In this document: piece by piece, positions 26,718-34,951 of the stretch
Layout: every line of letters begins with the position of its first letter
How positions within the stretch are numbered: the first letter of the stretch is position 1
NCBI RefSeq assembly: GCF_028128765.1
Contig: NZ_LBJG01000002.1
Span: 62,623 to 126,622 of the forward strand
Source: Bradyrhizobium sp. CCBAU 51627
GTDB taxonomy: Bacteria; Pseudomonadota; Alphaproteobacteria; Rhizobiales; Xanthobacteraceae
DNA length: 64,000 bases
Direction: 5' to 3'
Position numbers and translations under genes: made by a program
The notes under the pieces: generated by a model
Told to the model about the DNA's origin: nothing
The model's input: only the letters and a program-made list of their open reading frames with translations
Database searches by the model: none

Positions 26718-26868
26718 CGCACAGGTCTCCTCGTATCATGTCTTGGTGCCGGGTCCCCACGCGAGGTTCAATCCAGCCGTTCAGAGGCTCGAATGACCGG
26801 CTTTTTGCTTGACGTTACGCCCTTCCGGCGGCGACAACCCAGCCGAATTTGGAGCTAAGGATTTGACA

Positions 26869-27951
26869 GTGTCCGACCTCGCAACGCTCGAAACATCCAT
26901 CCTCGACCAGATCGCCGCCGCAGGCGATGAAGCCGTGCTCGAAGCGGTGCGCGTCGCAGCGCTCGGCAAGAAGGGCTCGATCTCGGCGCTGCTCGCCACG
27001 CTCGGCAAGATGTCGCCGGACGAGCGCAAGACCCGGGGCGCGGCGATCAACCAGGCCAAGGACAAGGTCACCGAGGCGCTCGCTGCCCGGCGCGACGTGC
27101 TGAAGTCGGCTGCGCTCGATGCGCGGCTGGCATCCGAGACGGTCGACGTCACGCTCCCCTTGCGCGATGCGCAGGCCGAGGCCGGCCGCATCCATCCGCT
27201 CAGCCAGGTCTGGGACGAGCTGACCACGATCTTCGCCGACATGGGATTCTCGGTCGCCGAAGGTCCTGACATCGAGACCGACGACTACAACTTCACCAAG
27301 CTGAATTTCCCGGAAGGCCATCCCGCGCGCGAGATGCACGACACGTTCTTCTTCCATCCGAAGGAAGACGGCTCGCGCATGCTGCTGCGAACCCACACCT
27401 CGCCGGTGCAGGTGCGCACCATGCTGAGTCAGAAGCCGCCGATCCGCGTGATCTGCCCGGGCCGCACCTATCGCATCGATTCGGATGCGACCCACACGCC
27501 GCAATTCCACCAGGTCGAAGGCCTCGTCATCGACAAGCACTCGCATCTCGGCCACCTCAAATGGATCCTGCACGAGTTCTGCAAGGCGTTCTTCGAGGTC
27601 GACCACATCAACATGCGCTTCCGCCCCTCGTTCTTCCCGTTCACCGAGCCGTCGCTGGAAGTCGACATCCAGTGCCGCCGCGACAAGGGCGAGATCCGCT
27701 TCGGCGAGGGCGAGGATTGGCTGGAGATTCTCGGCTGCGGCATGGTGCATCCGAACGTGCTGCGCGCCTGCGGCATCGATCCCGACGAGTACCAGGGTTT
27801 TGCCTGGGGCATGGGCATCGACCGCATCGCCATGCTGAAATACGGCATCGCCGATCTGCGCCAGCTGTTCGACAGCGACGTCCGCTGGCTGAGCCATTAC
27901 GGCTTCAAGCCGCTGGAGGTGCCGACGCTGGCGGGAGGGCTGAGCGCGTGA
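26869..27951 (+). CDS. pheS: Phenylalanyl-tRNA synthetase alpha subunit
   Basis: 360 residues. It forms the alpha2-beta2 enzyme with PheT that charges tRNA-Phe. The N-terminal coiled coil (about 1-90) is followed by the class II catalytic core with motif 2 [23 protein letters not shown] and the motif 3 region [13 protein letters not shown] 26869 gives the usual VSDLATLE N-terminus and has AAGG ten bases before it; a TTG two codons earlier is an alternative. pheT is downstream but separated by a DUF559 gene and palindromic repeats, which is unusual for this operon. Confidence 0.97.
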   Translation: MSDLATLETSILDQIAAAGDEAVLEAVRVAALGKKGSISALLATLGKMSPDERKTRGAAINQAKDKVTEALAARRDVLKSAALDARLASETVDVTLPLRDAQAEAGRIHPLSQVWDELTTIFADMGFSVAEGPDIETDDYNFTKLNFPEGHPAREMHDTFFFHPKEDGSRMLLRTHTSPVQVRTMLSQKPPIRVICPGRTYRIDSDATHTPQFHQVEGLVIDKHSHLGHLKWILHEFCKAFFEVDHINMRFRPSFFPFTEPSLEVDIQCRRDKGEIRFGEGEDWLEILGCGMVHPNVLRACGIDPDEYQGFAWGMGIDRIAMLKYGIADLRQLFDSDVRWLSHYGFKPLEVPTLAGGLSA

Positions 27952-28014
27952 TGGCGGTGATTGGCCATACGACGACTTCCTCCGTTCCCGCCGCGGAGAC
28001 AGCCCTCTTCCTGA

Positions 28015-28132
28015 CCCTCCCCCGCATGCGGGGAAGGGAATGGATGGAGCTTGCGCGTGGCTTCTATTTCGTGGGGACGTATTCTGTACCCACTCGACAG
28101 GTCGAACTCCCTCCCCCGCTTGCGGGGGAGGG
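28015..28132. repeat. Two palindromic repeats upstream of the DUF559 gene
   Basis: Hairpins CCCTCCCCCGC-ATGC-GGGGAAGGG (28015-28037) and CTCCCTCCCCCGC-TTGCGGGGGAGGG (28107-28132). The second continues into GTTGGGG; its arm GCGGGGGAGGGTTGGGG (28122-28138) is the exact reverse complement of 28549-28565 at the other end of the DUF559 gene. Confidence 0.85.
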
Positions 28133-28154
28133 TTGGGGAGAGGGTTTCTCCGCA

Positions 28155-28613
28155 ATGGGGCTGCCAATGGTCGATCCCAAACATCCCGAATGGAAAGTGC
28201 CGGCCAAACTGCGCGAAAATGCCCGCGCACTCAGGCGCAACTCGACTGATGCAGAACGAATCCTCTGGTCGGAGCTGCGAGCCGGTCGATTGAACGGCGC
28301 GAGCTTCCGCCGCCAAGTGCCAATCGAGCACTACGTCGCCGATTTCATCTGCCATGCAGCCAAGCTCGTCATCGAGCTCGATGGCGGTCAACACTTTTCC
28401 GATGAAGGCGAGCGCGCCGACGCGCGCCGCTCTGCCGAGATCGAATCGAAGGGATTTCGTGTCCTCCGCTTCAGCAATCTCGACGTCATGACCAACCGCA
28501 CGGGCGTTCTCGAAACAATCGCGGCTACCATCGTGGAGAGAGCCCCCACCCCAACCCTCCCCCGCAGGCGGGAGAGGGAGCAGACCGTCTCCGTGGAGAA
28601 AAAGCAGCCATGA
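28155..28613 (+). CDS. DUF559 (Vsr/PD-(D/E)xK-like) endonuclease-domain protein
   Basis: 152 residues. The DUF559 domain covers about residues 15-125: [20 protein letters not shown], then D63 in VADF, E74 and D76 in [10 protein letters not shown], and a closing [10 protein letters not shown], the pattern of Vsr-related nucleases. The natural substrate of DUF559 proteins is not established. It sits between pheS and pheT; its TGA overlaps the pheT ATG (ATGA at 28610-28613). Its last about 23 residues are encoded by a copy of the palindromic repeat, and inverted repeat arms bracket it. The start is ATG 28155, with ATG 28167 as alternative. Confidence 0.88.
   Translation: MGLPMVDPKHPEWKVPAKLRENARALRRNSTDAERILWSELRAGRLNGASFRRQVPIEHYVADFICHAAKLVIELDGGQHFSDEGERADARRSAEIESKGFRVLRFSNLDVMTNRTGVLETIAATIVERAPTPTLPRRREREQTVSVEKKQP
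28549..28578. repeat. Palindromic repeat at the 3' end of the DUF559 gene
   Basis: CCCCAACCCTCCCCCGC (28549-28565) is the perfect reverse complement of 28122-28138, and CCCTCCCCCGC-AG-GCGGGAGAGGG forms a hairpin. It lies inside the last codons of the DUF559 gene, ending 31 bases before pheT. Confidence 0.85.
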
Positions 28614-31018
28614 AATTCACCCTCTCCTGGCTGAAGGATCATCTCGACACCGACGAGCCCCTGGAAAAGCTCGCCGACAAGCTCACCATGATCGGGCTCG
28701 AGGTCGAGAACATCGAGGACAAGGCGAAGGCGCTCAAGCCGTTCACCATCGCAAAGGTGATCTCGGCCGAGCAGCATCCGAACGCCGATCGCCTGCGCGT
28801 CTGCATGGTCGACACCGGCGACGGGGCTGCGCCGGTGCAGGTCGTGTGCGGCGCGCCGAATGCGCGCGCCGGCCTCGTCAGCGTGTTCTCGGCCCCCGGC
28901 ACCTACATTCCCGGCAAGGACATCACGCTCGGCGTTGGCACCATCCGCGGCGTCGAGAGCCGCGGCATGCTGTGCTCGGCGGCCGAACTGCAGATCTCCA
29001 ACGACCATGACGGCATCATGGAATTGCCGGCGGACGCGCCGATCGGCGCGGCTTACGCCGAATGGGCCGGGCTCGGCGATCCCGTGATCGAGATCAATCT
29101 GACGCCCAACCGGCAGGACTGCACCGGCGTGCACGGCATCGCGCGCGATCTTGCCGCTGCTGACATGGGCAAGTTCAGGGATCCCGGCATCAAGCAGATC
29201 AAGGGCGAATTCCCCTGCCCGGTGAAGGTCACGGTCGAGGACGCCGCGCTGTGTCCGGGCTTCGCGCTGCGCCTCGTGCGCGGCGTCAAGAACGGCCCGT
29301 CGCCGGAATGGCTGCAGAAGCGGCTGACCGCGATCGGCCTGCGTCCGATCAATGCGCTGGTCGACATCACCAACTTCATGACCTACGACCGCGCCCGCCC
29401 GCTGCACGTGTTCGACGCCAGGAAGGTGAAGGGCAATCTGGTCGTGCGCCGCGCACGCGAGGGCGAGAGCCTGCTTGCGCTCGACGGCCGCACCTACAAT
29501 CTCGATCCCGCCATTTGCGTCATCGCCGATGAGCACGGTGTCGAATCGCTTGCCGGCATCATGGGTGGCGAGGCCTCCGGCTGCGACGAGACCACCACCG
29601 ACGTGTTGATCGAGTCGGCGCTGTGGAACGAGATCAACATCGCCCAGACCGGCCGCAAGCTCGGCATCACCTCGGACGCGCGCTATCGTTTCGAGCGCGG
29701 CGTCGATCCGGCCTTCATGGTGCCGGGGCTGGAGCTCGCGACCAAGCTGGTGATGGAGATGTGCGGCGGCACGCCGTCGGAGAACGTCGTGGTCGGCAAC
29801 GCGTTCGGCGACGACCGCCTGATCGAGTTCCCGGTGACCGAGGTGAAGCGTCTCTCCGGCATCGAGGTGCCGATGCCGGAGATGAAGCGCATCCTGACCC
29901 ATCTCGGCTTCATGATGGCCGGTCCCGGCCCCGTCGTGAAGGTCGCGGTGCCGTCCTGGCGCTCCGACGTGCATGGCAAGGCCGACCTCGTCGAGGAGGT
30001 CGTGCGCATCTACGGCGTCGACAAGGTGCCGATGACGCCGTTCGAGCGCGGCGAGGACGCGCGCAAACCGGTGCTGACGCCGCTGCAGCTGCGCACCCGC
30101 CGCGCAAGGCGCGCACTCGCGAGCCGCGGCATGACGGAAGCTGTGACGTGGTCGTTCATCACCAAGCCTGCGGCACAATTGTTCGGCGGCGGCCAGCGCG
30201 AGCTCGAAGTCGCCAACCCGATCGCCGCTGACCTCTCCGACATGCGGCCGAGCCTGCTGCCGGGCCTGGTCGCGGCCGCCCAGGCCAACGCCGATCGCGG
30301 CTATGGCGACGTCGCGCTGTTCGAGGTCGGGCAGGTGTTCAAGGGCGATCGCCCGCAGGATCAGTTCATGGCCGCGAGCGGCGTGCGCCGCGGGCTTGCC
30401 TCGTCGGAAGGGCTGGGGCGGCACTGGTCGGGCTCGGCGCAGGCCGATGTGTTCGACGCCAAGGCCGACGCACTCGCGGTGCTGGCTGCCGCCGGCGCAC
30501 CGATGCAGGCGCTGCAGATCGTCGCCGGCGGTCCCGCCTGGCTGCATCCGGGCCGCTCCGGCACGATCCAGATCGGCCCGCAGAACGTGCTCGGCACCTT
30601 CGGCGAAATGCATCCGCGCGCGCTGGAAGCGCTGGGCGCCGACGGCCCGCTTGTCGTGTTCGAAGTGACGCTCGACCGCATTCCCGAGGCGAAGAAGAAG
30701 CCGACCCGCGCCAAGCCGCTGATCGAGCTGTCGGCATTCCAGCCTGTCTCGCGCGACTTCGCCTTCATCGTCGATCGTGCCGTGAAGGCCGGAGACATCG
30801 TCCGTGCGGCGCAGGGCGTCGACAAGAAGCTGATCACCGGCGTCAACGTGTTCGACGTCTACGAGGGCAAGGGCATCGATGACGGCAAGAAGTCGGTCGC
30901 GGTCGCAGTCACGCTGCAGCCGCGCGAAAAGACGCTGACTGACCAGGAGATCGACGCCGTCGCCGCGAAGATCGTGGCGGAGGTCACGAAGAAGACCGGC
31001 GGCACGCTACGAGCATGA
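28610..31018 (+). CDS. pheT: Phenylalanyl-tRNA synthetase beta subunit
   Basis: 802 residues, normal for PheT. Domains in order: an EMAP/OB tRNA-binding domain (about 40-150, with [18 protein letters not shown]), B3/B4 editing domain (about 210-390), B5 (about 400-470), catalytic-like core, and the C-terminal ferredoxin-fold anticodon-binding domain ([22 protein letters not shown]). It edits mischarged Tyr-tRNA-Phe. Translation is coupled to the DUF559 gene by the four-base overlap, so expression of an essential enzyme may depend on reading through that small gene. Confidence 0.98.
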   Translation: MKFTLSWLKDHLDTDEPLEKLADKLTMIGLEVENIEDKAKALKPFTIAKVISAEQHPNADRLRVCMVDTGDGAAPVQVVCGAPNARAGLVSVFSAPGTYIPGKDITLGVGTIRGVESRGMLCSAAELQISNDHDGIMELPADAPIGAAYAEWAGLGDPVIEINLTPNRQDCTGVHGIARDLAAADMGKFRDPGIKQIKGEFPCPVKVTVEDAALCPGFALRLVRGVKNGPSPEWLQKRLTAIGLRPINALVDITNFMTYDRARPLHVFDARKVKGNLVVRRAREGESLLALDGRTYNLDPAICVIADEHGVESLAGIMGGEASGCDETTTDVLIESALWNEINIAQTGRKLGITSDARYRFERGVDPAFMVPGLELATKLVMEMCGGTPSENVVVGNAFGDDRLIEFPVTEVKRLSGIEVPMPEMKRILTHLGFMMAGPGPVVKVAVPSWRSDVHGKADLVEEVVRIYGVDKVPMTPFERGEDARKPVLTPLQLRTRRARRALASRGMTEAVTWSFITKPAAQLFGGGQRELEVANPIAADLSDMRPSLLPGLVAAAQANADRGYGDVALFEVGQVFKGDRPQDQFMAASGVRRGLASSEGLGRHWSGSAQADVFDAKADALAVLAAAGAPMQALQIVAGGPAWLHPGRSGTIQIGPQNVLGTFGEMHPRALEALGADGPLVVFEVTLDRIPEAKKKPTRAKPLIELSAFQPVSRDFAFIVDRAVKAGDIVRAAQGVDKKLITGVNVFDVYEGKGIDDGKKSVAVAVTLQPREKTLTDQEIDAVAAKIVAEVTKKTGGTLRA

Positions 31019-31031
31019 TGCCGAATAACGC

Positions 31032-31802
31032 ATGACTCTTGCGGATCTCCTGACAAAGGATATCAGCCTCACCATTGCGATGGCGCTCTGCGCCATCGCT
31101 TTCGTTTCCGGCACGGCGCGTGGCTTCTCCGGCTTCGGCGCGGCGCTGATCTTCATGCCGCTGGCGAGCAGCGTCGCGCCGCCGCGACTGGTTGCCGCGC
31201 TGCTCCTCGTCATCGATTTCGTGTCCGCCGCACCATTGCTGCCTGACGCGTGGCGCAAGGCGGATCGCAGAGCCACGGCGGTGATCGTGCTCGGCGCGCT
31301 GGTCGGCGTGCCTCTCGGCACCTATTTTCTCAGCGTGCTCGAGCCCGTCACCACGCGCTGGATCATCTCCGGCTTCGTCGCCGCCCTCCTGCTTCTGCTG
31401 CTGTCGGGCTGGCGCTATCGCGGCAAGGACCATGTCTGGCTCTCGGTCGGCATCGGCGGCCTCTCCGGCTTCTGCAGCGGCCTGGCGCAGACCGGCGGGC
31501 CGCCGATCGTCGGCTATTGGCTCGGCCGCCCCATCGCCCCGATCATCGCACGCGCCAATATCCTGCTGTTCTTCGGCGCCTCCGATTGCTTCTCGATGAT
31601 CAGCTACGCCGCCACCGGCCTGATCTCGCGCGAATCGCTCGCGCTGTCGCTGATCGTTGGTCCGGTCTATGCGCTCGGCGTCGCCTTCGGCGCCTCGCTG
31701 TTCGGCCGCGCCAGCGAAACCGTCTTCCGCAGGATCTGCTTTGCGCTGATCGCAATCGCTGTGATCACCGGGCTGCCGGTGCTGGATGGGATCTTGCGTT
31801 AG
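31032..31802 (+). CDS. TSUP (TauE/SafE) family membrane transporter
   Basis: 256 residues with about eight membrane segments in the two-fold pseudo-repeat of the sulfite exporter TauE/SafE family. The GTARGFSGFGAALIFMPLAS motif in the first half and GGLSGFCSGLAQTGGPPIVGYWLG in the second are typical. Family members move sulfite, sulfoacetate, taurine-derived or other anions; the substrate here is unknown. It starts 13 bases after pheT and is probably transcribed with it. Confidence 0.87.
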   Translation: MTLADLLTKDISLTIAMALCAIAFVSGTARGFSGFGAALIFMPLASSVAPPRLVAALLLVIDFVSAAPLLPDAWRKADRRATAVIVLGALVGVPLGTYFLSVLEPVTTRWIISGFVAALLLLLLSGWRYRGKDHVWLSVGIGGLSGFCSGLAQTGGPPIVGYWLGRPIAPIIARANILLFFGASDCFSMISYAATGLISRESLALSLIVGPVYALGVAFGASLFGRASETVFRRICFALIAIAVITGLPVLDGILR

Positions 31803-31811
31803 CTCTCCAGT

Positions 31812-31948
31812 GTCGTCCTGGCGAAAGCCGGACCCATTACCCCGGTCAGCACTTATAGCTACGGCTGGTAACCACGTGTCTTCGCCGAACTACTCCATGG
31901 GGTAATGGGTCCTGGATCTGCGCTCCGCTTCGCTTGTCCAGGACGACG
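31812..31948. repeat. Palindromic intergenic repeat (GTCGTCCTGG type)
   Basis: Ends GTCGTCCTGG and CCAGGACGAC are inverted copies, and GACCCATTACCCC pairs with GGGGTAATGGGTC inside. It fills the gap between convergent genes (TSUP transporter and amine oxidase) and may also end transcription. Confidence 0.78.
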
Positions 31949-31954
31949 GCGGCC

Positions 31955-33346
31955 CTAATGCCGCGGCGCGCGACGGCGTTTCTTCGTCGATTGCGTCGGC
32001 ACCTCGGCCGGCTCGTCCTTCAGCGCACCGATCTTGCGGAGCGCGGCATCGGCGGCGCGCTCGCCGCTGTCCCAGGCGCCGTCAACCGTGCCCCAGAGCG
32101 TCTCATGGGTGGCCTCGCCGGCGAGAAACATGTTGCCGATCGGCTCGGCCAGGACCCTGCGTGAGAGCTGGCCGCCGGGTGAGGCCGCCGACATCGCGCC
32201 CATCACATAGGGCGAGGCGTTCCAGCGCGTCGCGGCGATCTTCTTCACGGCGGCAGCCGCCTCGCTGCCGAACAGCTTGGTGATCCATTCCCTGGCGAAG
32301 GCGGCCATCGCCGTCTCGCCCTGCTCGGAGAGATCGCGCCCGAACGAGCCGCCGACGTCGATCGAGCACAGCGAGGAGCCGCCGATATTGGCCAGCATCA
32401 GCGCGGTGCGGGTCGAGTTGCTCTGCTCGATCAAAATGTCGTCGCGCGAGAGGCCGAGCGGATTTCCCGGCAGCTGCAGCACGATGTGATCGTAGCTGCC
32501 GAGCGTAAGCTTGGACGCCGCATCCCACGTGCGCTTGGGGATGTCGGGCGCAAACTTGATCGCGCCCGACAGGAGCACATTGGTCGAGACCGTGATGATG
32601 GCAGCGCGCGCGACGATCTTGCCGGCCTGCGTCTCCACGCTGACATCGCGATTGCTCCAGAGAATCCGGCTCGCCGGGGTCGCGAGCGCGACCGGCGCCT
32701 GCTCGCCGAGCCTTGCGATCAGGGTGCCCAGACCCTGGCGACAGGCGATCGGCGCATTGCGGTCCTGCGCGCGCGCCTTGTCGATCGCCGACAGTTCCTT
32801 CAGATCCTTGCCGGCAAAGCTCGCGCCGAGCACGAACTCGGCGGCGCCGGCCCAATCGCCGAGATCTTTCGGCAGGACCGACGCACAGGACGTATCGAGC
32901 TTGCCGCGCGCAGCCTCGTCGATGGCCCTGTTGGCGCGGACCAGCGCCGCCAGAAATTCCTCGGTCTCGCCCGCACGCGCATTGCGGCGACCGACGCGTA
33001 TCTTCTGGCCCGACGGTGCCGGAGAGACATCGAGTCCGGCCCCCCGCGCCAGCCGGATCATCGGATTGATATCGGGATTGTGCATCCAGCGCGCGCCACG
33101 ATCGAACGGCACATCGAAGGTGGAGGTATCAGTGATGCAGCGTCCGCCGACCTGCGAGGTTGCTTCCAGCACGATCACCCTGCGATTGGCCGCCATGATG
33201 CGCCGCGCCGCAGCGATGCCGGCCGCACCGGCACCAATCACGACAATGTCAGCCTCGCGCGGCAGCGGCGCGGCCGTTGCGCGCAGGACCGGCGCTGCAG
33301 CAAGGGCCGCCGACGCCGATAGGAAGCTGCGGCGCGTGATTGTCAT
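31955..33346 (-). CDS. Exported FAD-dependent amine oxidase family protein
   Basis: 463 residues. A twin-arginine signal, TRRSFLSASAALAAAPVL, indicates folded export with FAD bound. The dinucleotide motif VVIGAGAAGIAAARRI (about 36-51) and the amine-oxidase GGRCITD and C-terminal LAGEATHETLWGTVDGAWDSGERAA motifs identify the flavin monoamine oxidase family. The start is ATG 33346, which places the RR at residues 5-6; the longer frame to 33436 has no support. The substrate is unknown. The C-terminus is basic (TKKRRRAPRH). It diverges from the papain-like gene. Confidence 0.9.
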   Translation of the reverse strand: MTITRRSFLSASAALAAAPVLRATAAPLPREADIVVIGAGAAGIAAARRIMAANRRVIVLEATSQVGGRCITDTSTFDVPFDRGARWMHNPDINPMIRLARGAGLDVSPAPSGQKIRVGRRNARAGETEEFLAALVRANRAIDEAARGKLDTSCASVLPKDLGDWAGAAEFVLGASFAGKDLKELSAIDKARAQDRNAPIACRQGLGTLIARLGEQAPVALATPASRILWSNRDVSVETQAGKIVARAAIITVSTNVLLSGAIKFAPDIPKRTWDAASKLTLGSYDHIVLQLPGNPLGLSRDDILIEQSNSTRTALMLANIGGSSLCSIDVGGSFGRDLSEQGETAMAAFAREWITKLFGSEAAAAVKKIAATRWNASPYVMGAMSAASPGGQLSRRVLAEPIGNMFLAGEATHETLWGTVDGAWDSGERAADAALRKIGALKDEPAEVPTQSTKKRRRAPRH

Positions 33347-33533
33347 GTCATGGTTTCCAGAAACTTGCGGCCAACGGGAACAGCCGGCGAACCTTGCCGC
33401 ATCTGATGGTGCGCAGCAACCGTCATGGTGAATCAATCGTGCTTGAACTCATACAGCCATGAACCGAATTGCAACCGGTTTCGACCATGATAGAGATGGA
33501 AAAAAGACGGCCAGAAAGGCCCGGGGAGAGATC

Positions 33534-34445
33534 ATGGGGACGGTCCTAGATTCAGTCGGCAAAGTAATTGCCGCGTACCTCTCGAAGGAGGTGCCGGGTT
33601 ACGAGCCGTTCACGCCGAGCGACCCCGAACATTTGCGCGGCGTGATCCAGCCCGGCGACGTCATGCTGGTCGAGGGCAACAACCGCATCTCCGGCATCAT
33701 CAAATATCTGACGCAGTCGACCTGGTCGCACGCCGCGCTTTATGTCGGCCCGGTCGAGGGCGCGGTCGAGCCGGACGGCGAGCCGCACGTGCTGATCGAG
33801 GCCAATATTGGCGAAGGCGTCACCTCCGCACCGCTGTCGAAATATTTCCCCTATCACACCCGCATCTGCCGGCCGGTCGGGCTGTCCTACGAGGACCGCA
33901 TCACGGTCTGCCGCTATGCGATCAACCGCATCGGCTTCGGCTACGACACCAAGAACATCATCGATCTGATGCGCTTCCTGTTCCCGCTGCCGGTGCCGCA
34001 GCGCTGGCGACGGCGCATGATCGCGCTCGGCTCGGGCGATCCGACCAAGATCATCTGCTCGGCGCTGATCGCGCAAGCCTTCGACGCCGTGCGCTATCCG
34101 ATCCTGCCGAAGATCACCAAGGCCGGCAGCCGCGCCGCGCGCCGCGAGATCCTGCACATCCGCGATTCCTCGCTCTACATGCCCCGCGACTTCGATATCT
34201 CGCCCTATTTCGAAGTGGTCAAACCCACCATCGTGCACGGCTTCGACTACACGGCCCTGCACTGGGCCGACAAGCAAAAGCCGCTCGAGGAGGTGGCGGG
34301 CTCATTCGGTGTGTTTCCAGAAACGTTCCGTGCGCCGCCGCTCGTTCCTGAAGCGATTGACGAAGAAGCGCAGGCTTCGGCTGAGCAAGTGATGCCGGCG
34401 ACGACGGTCGATCGCGTCACCGCCTCCAAACTGTCCCGCTGCTGA
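33534..34445 (+). CDS. YiiX/YebB-like permuted papain-fold protein
   Basis: 303 residues. The permuted NlpC/P60-papain pattern is visible: GDVMLVEGNNRISGIIKYLTQSTWSHAALYVG with the catalytic His in WSHAAL, an Asp/Glu following, and the Cys in KIICSALIAQAF near residue 180. Family proteins (C92, YiiX) are thought to be hydrolases or amidases of peptidoglycan, lipids or peptides; no signal peptide is seen, so it may act in the cytoplasm. A strong GGGGAGAG site precedes ATG 33534; the C-terminal 60 residues are unique. Confidence 0.82.
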   Translation: MGTVLDSVGKVIAAYLSKEVPGYEPFTPSDPEHLRGVIQPGDVMLVEGNNRISGIIKYLTQSTWSHAALYVGPVEGAVEPDGEPHVLIEANIGEGVTSAPLSKYFPYHTRICRPVGLSYEDRITVCRYAINRIGFGYDTKNIIDLMRFLFPLPVPQRWRRRMIALGSGDPTKIICSALIAQAFDAVRYPILPKITKAGSRAARREILHIRDSSLYMPRDFDISPYFEVVKPTIVHGFDYTALHWADKQKPLEEVAGSFGVFPETFRAPPLVPEAIDEEAQASAEQVMPATTVDRVTASKLSRC

Positions 34446-34517
34446 AGAAGCTCGCGATGTACCGACCGCGGCGCAGACTAGCTCGCGAAAGAGCAGCATA
34501 GAGAGCTTTCCCCACAG

Positions 34518-34602
34518 CGTCATTGCGAGCGAAGCGAAGCAATCCAGACTGCCTCCGCGGAGCAACTCTGGATTGCTTCGTCGCTGCGCTCCTCGCAATG
34601 AC
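34518..34602. repeat. Palindromic intergenic repeat, family B (copy 1)
   Basis: CGTCATTGCGAGCG at the left pairs with CTCGCAATGAC at the right, around AGCAATCCAG/CTGGATTGCT and a CTCCGCGGAG centre. The same element occurs at 41322-41401. Confidence 0.85.
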
Positions 34603-34613
34603 TGCGGTGAAAT

Positions 34614-34889
34614 CTACCGCTCCGCCCGCCCGATCACCGCCATCAGCTCCGCGATCTTCTCGCGCTGATCCGCCTTGTCGCCGCTCGCGATCGCGTGCTC
34701 GACGCAATGGGCGACGTGATCCTTCAGGATCTCTTCCTCGACCCGGCGCAGCGCAGCGCGCACCGCCGAGATCTGCGTCACGATGTCGATGCAGTAGCGG
34801 TCTTCCTCTACCATTTTCGACAAGCCGCGAACCTGGCCCTCGATCCGGCCGAGACGTTTTCCGACAGATGCCTTGATGTCCTTGCGCAT
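34614..34889 (-). CDS. CsoR/FrmR-family metal-responsive repressor
   Basis: 91 residues, standard for the family. The conserved first helix and MRKDIKASVGKRLGRIEGQVRGLSKMVEEDRYCIDIVTQISAVRAALRRV include the Cys (C33-like) that binds Cu(I) or sulfur species; a His (H~58, HVAHCVEHA) and second Cys follow, fitting the CsoR x-C-H-C copper-type arrangement. It is divergent from the copper-type ATPase, with one palindromic operator in the 62-base gap. Copper sensing is favoured by this context; other metals or sulfide are alternatives. Confidence 0.9.
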   Translation of the reverse strand: MRKDIKASVGKRLGRIEGQVRGLSKMVEEDRYCIDIVTQISAVRAALRRVEEEILKDHVAHCVEHAIASGDKADQREKIAELMAVIGRAER

Positions 34890-34897
34890 GAGGTCTA

Positions 34898-34916
34898 TAT
34901 ACCCCTACCGGGTATA
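34898..34916. promoter_or_regulatory. CsoR-type operator between divergent csoR-like and copper ATPase genes
   Basis: TATACCC-CTACC-GGGTATA, a perfect 7-bp inverted repeat, lies 9 bases before the repressor start and 36 before the ATPase start. The ATACCC...GGGTAT form is typical of CsoR/FrmR-class binding sites. One site could repress both directions. Confidence 0.8.
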
Positions 34917-34951
34917 GGTTGCAAGACCAGGCGCGGGATCGGAGCATGGCA

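Noticed and set aside
28388..30613. A 741-codon open frame antisense to pheT
   Set aside because: It lies wholly opposite a full-length PheT with all domains and has the composition expected of the reverse strand of GC-rich coding DNA.
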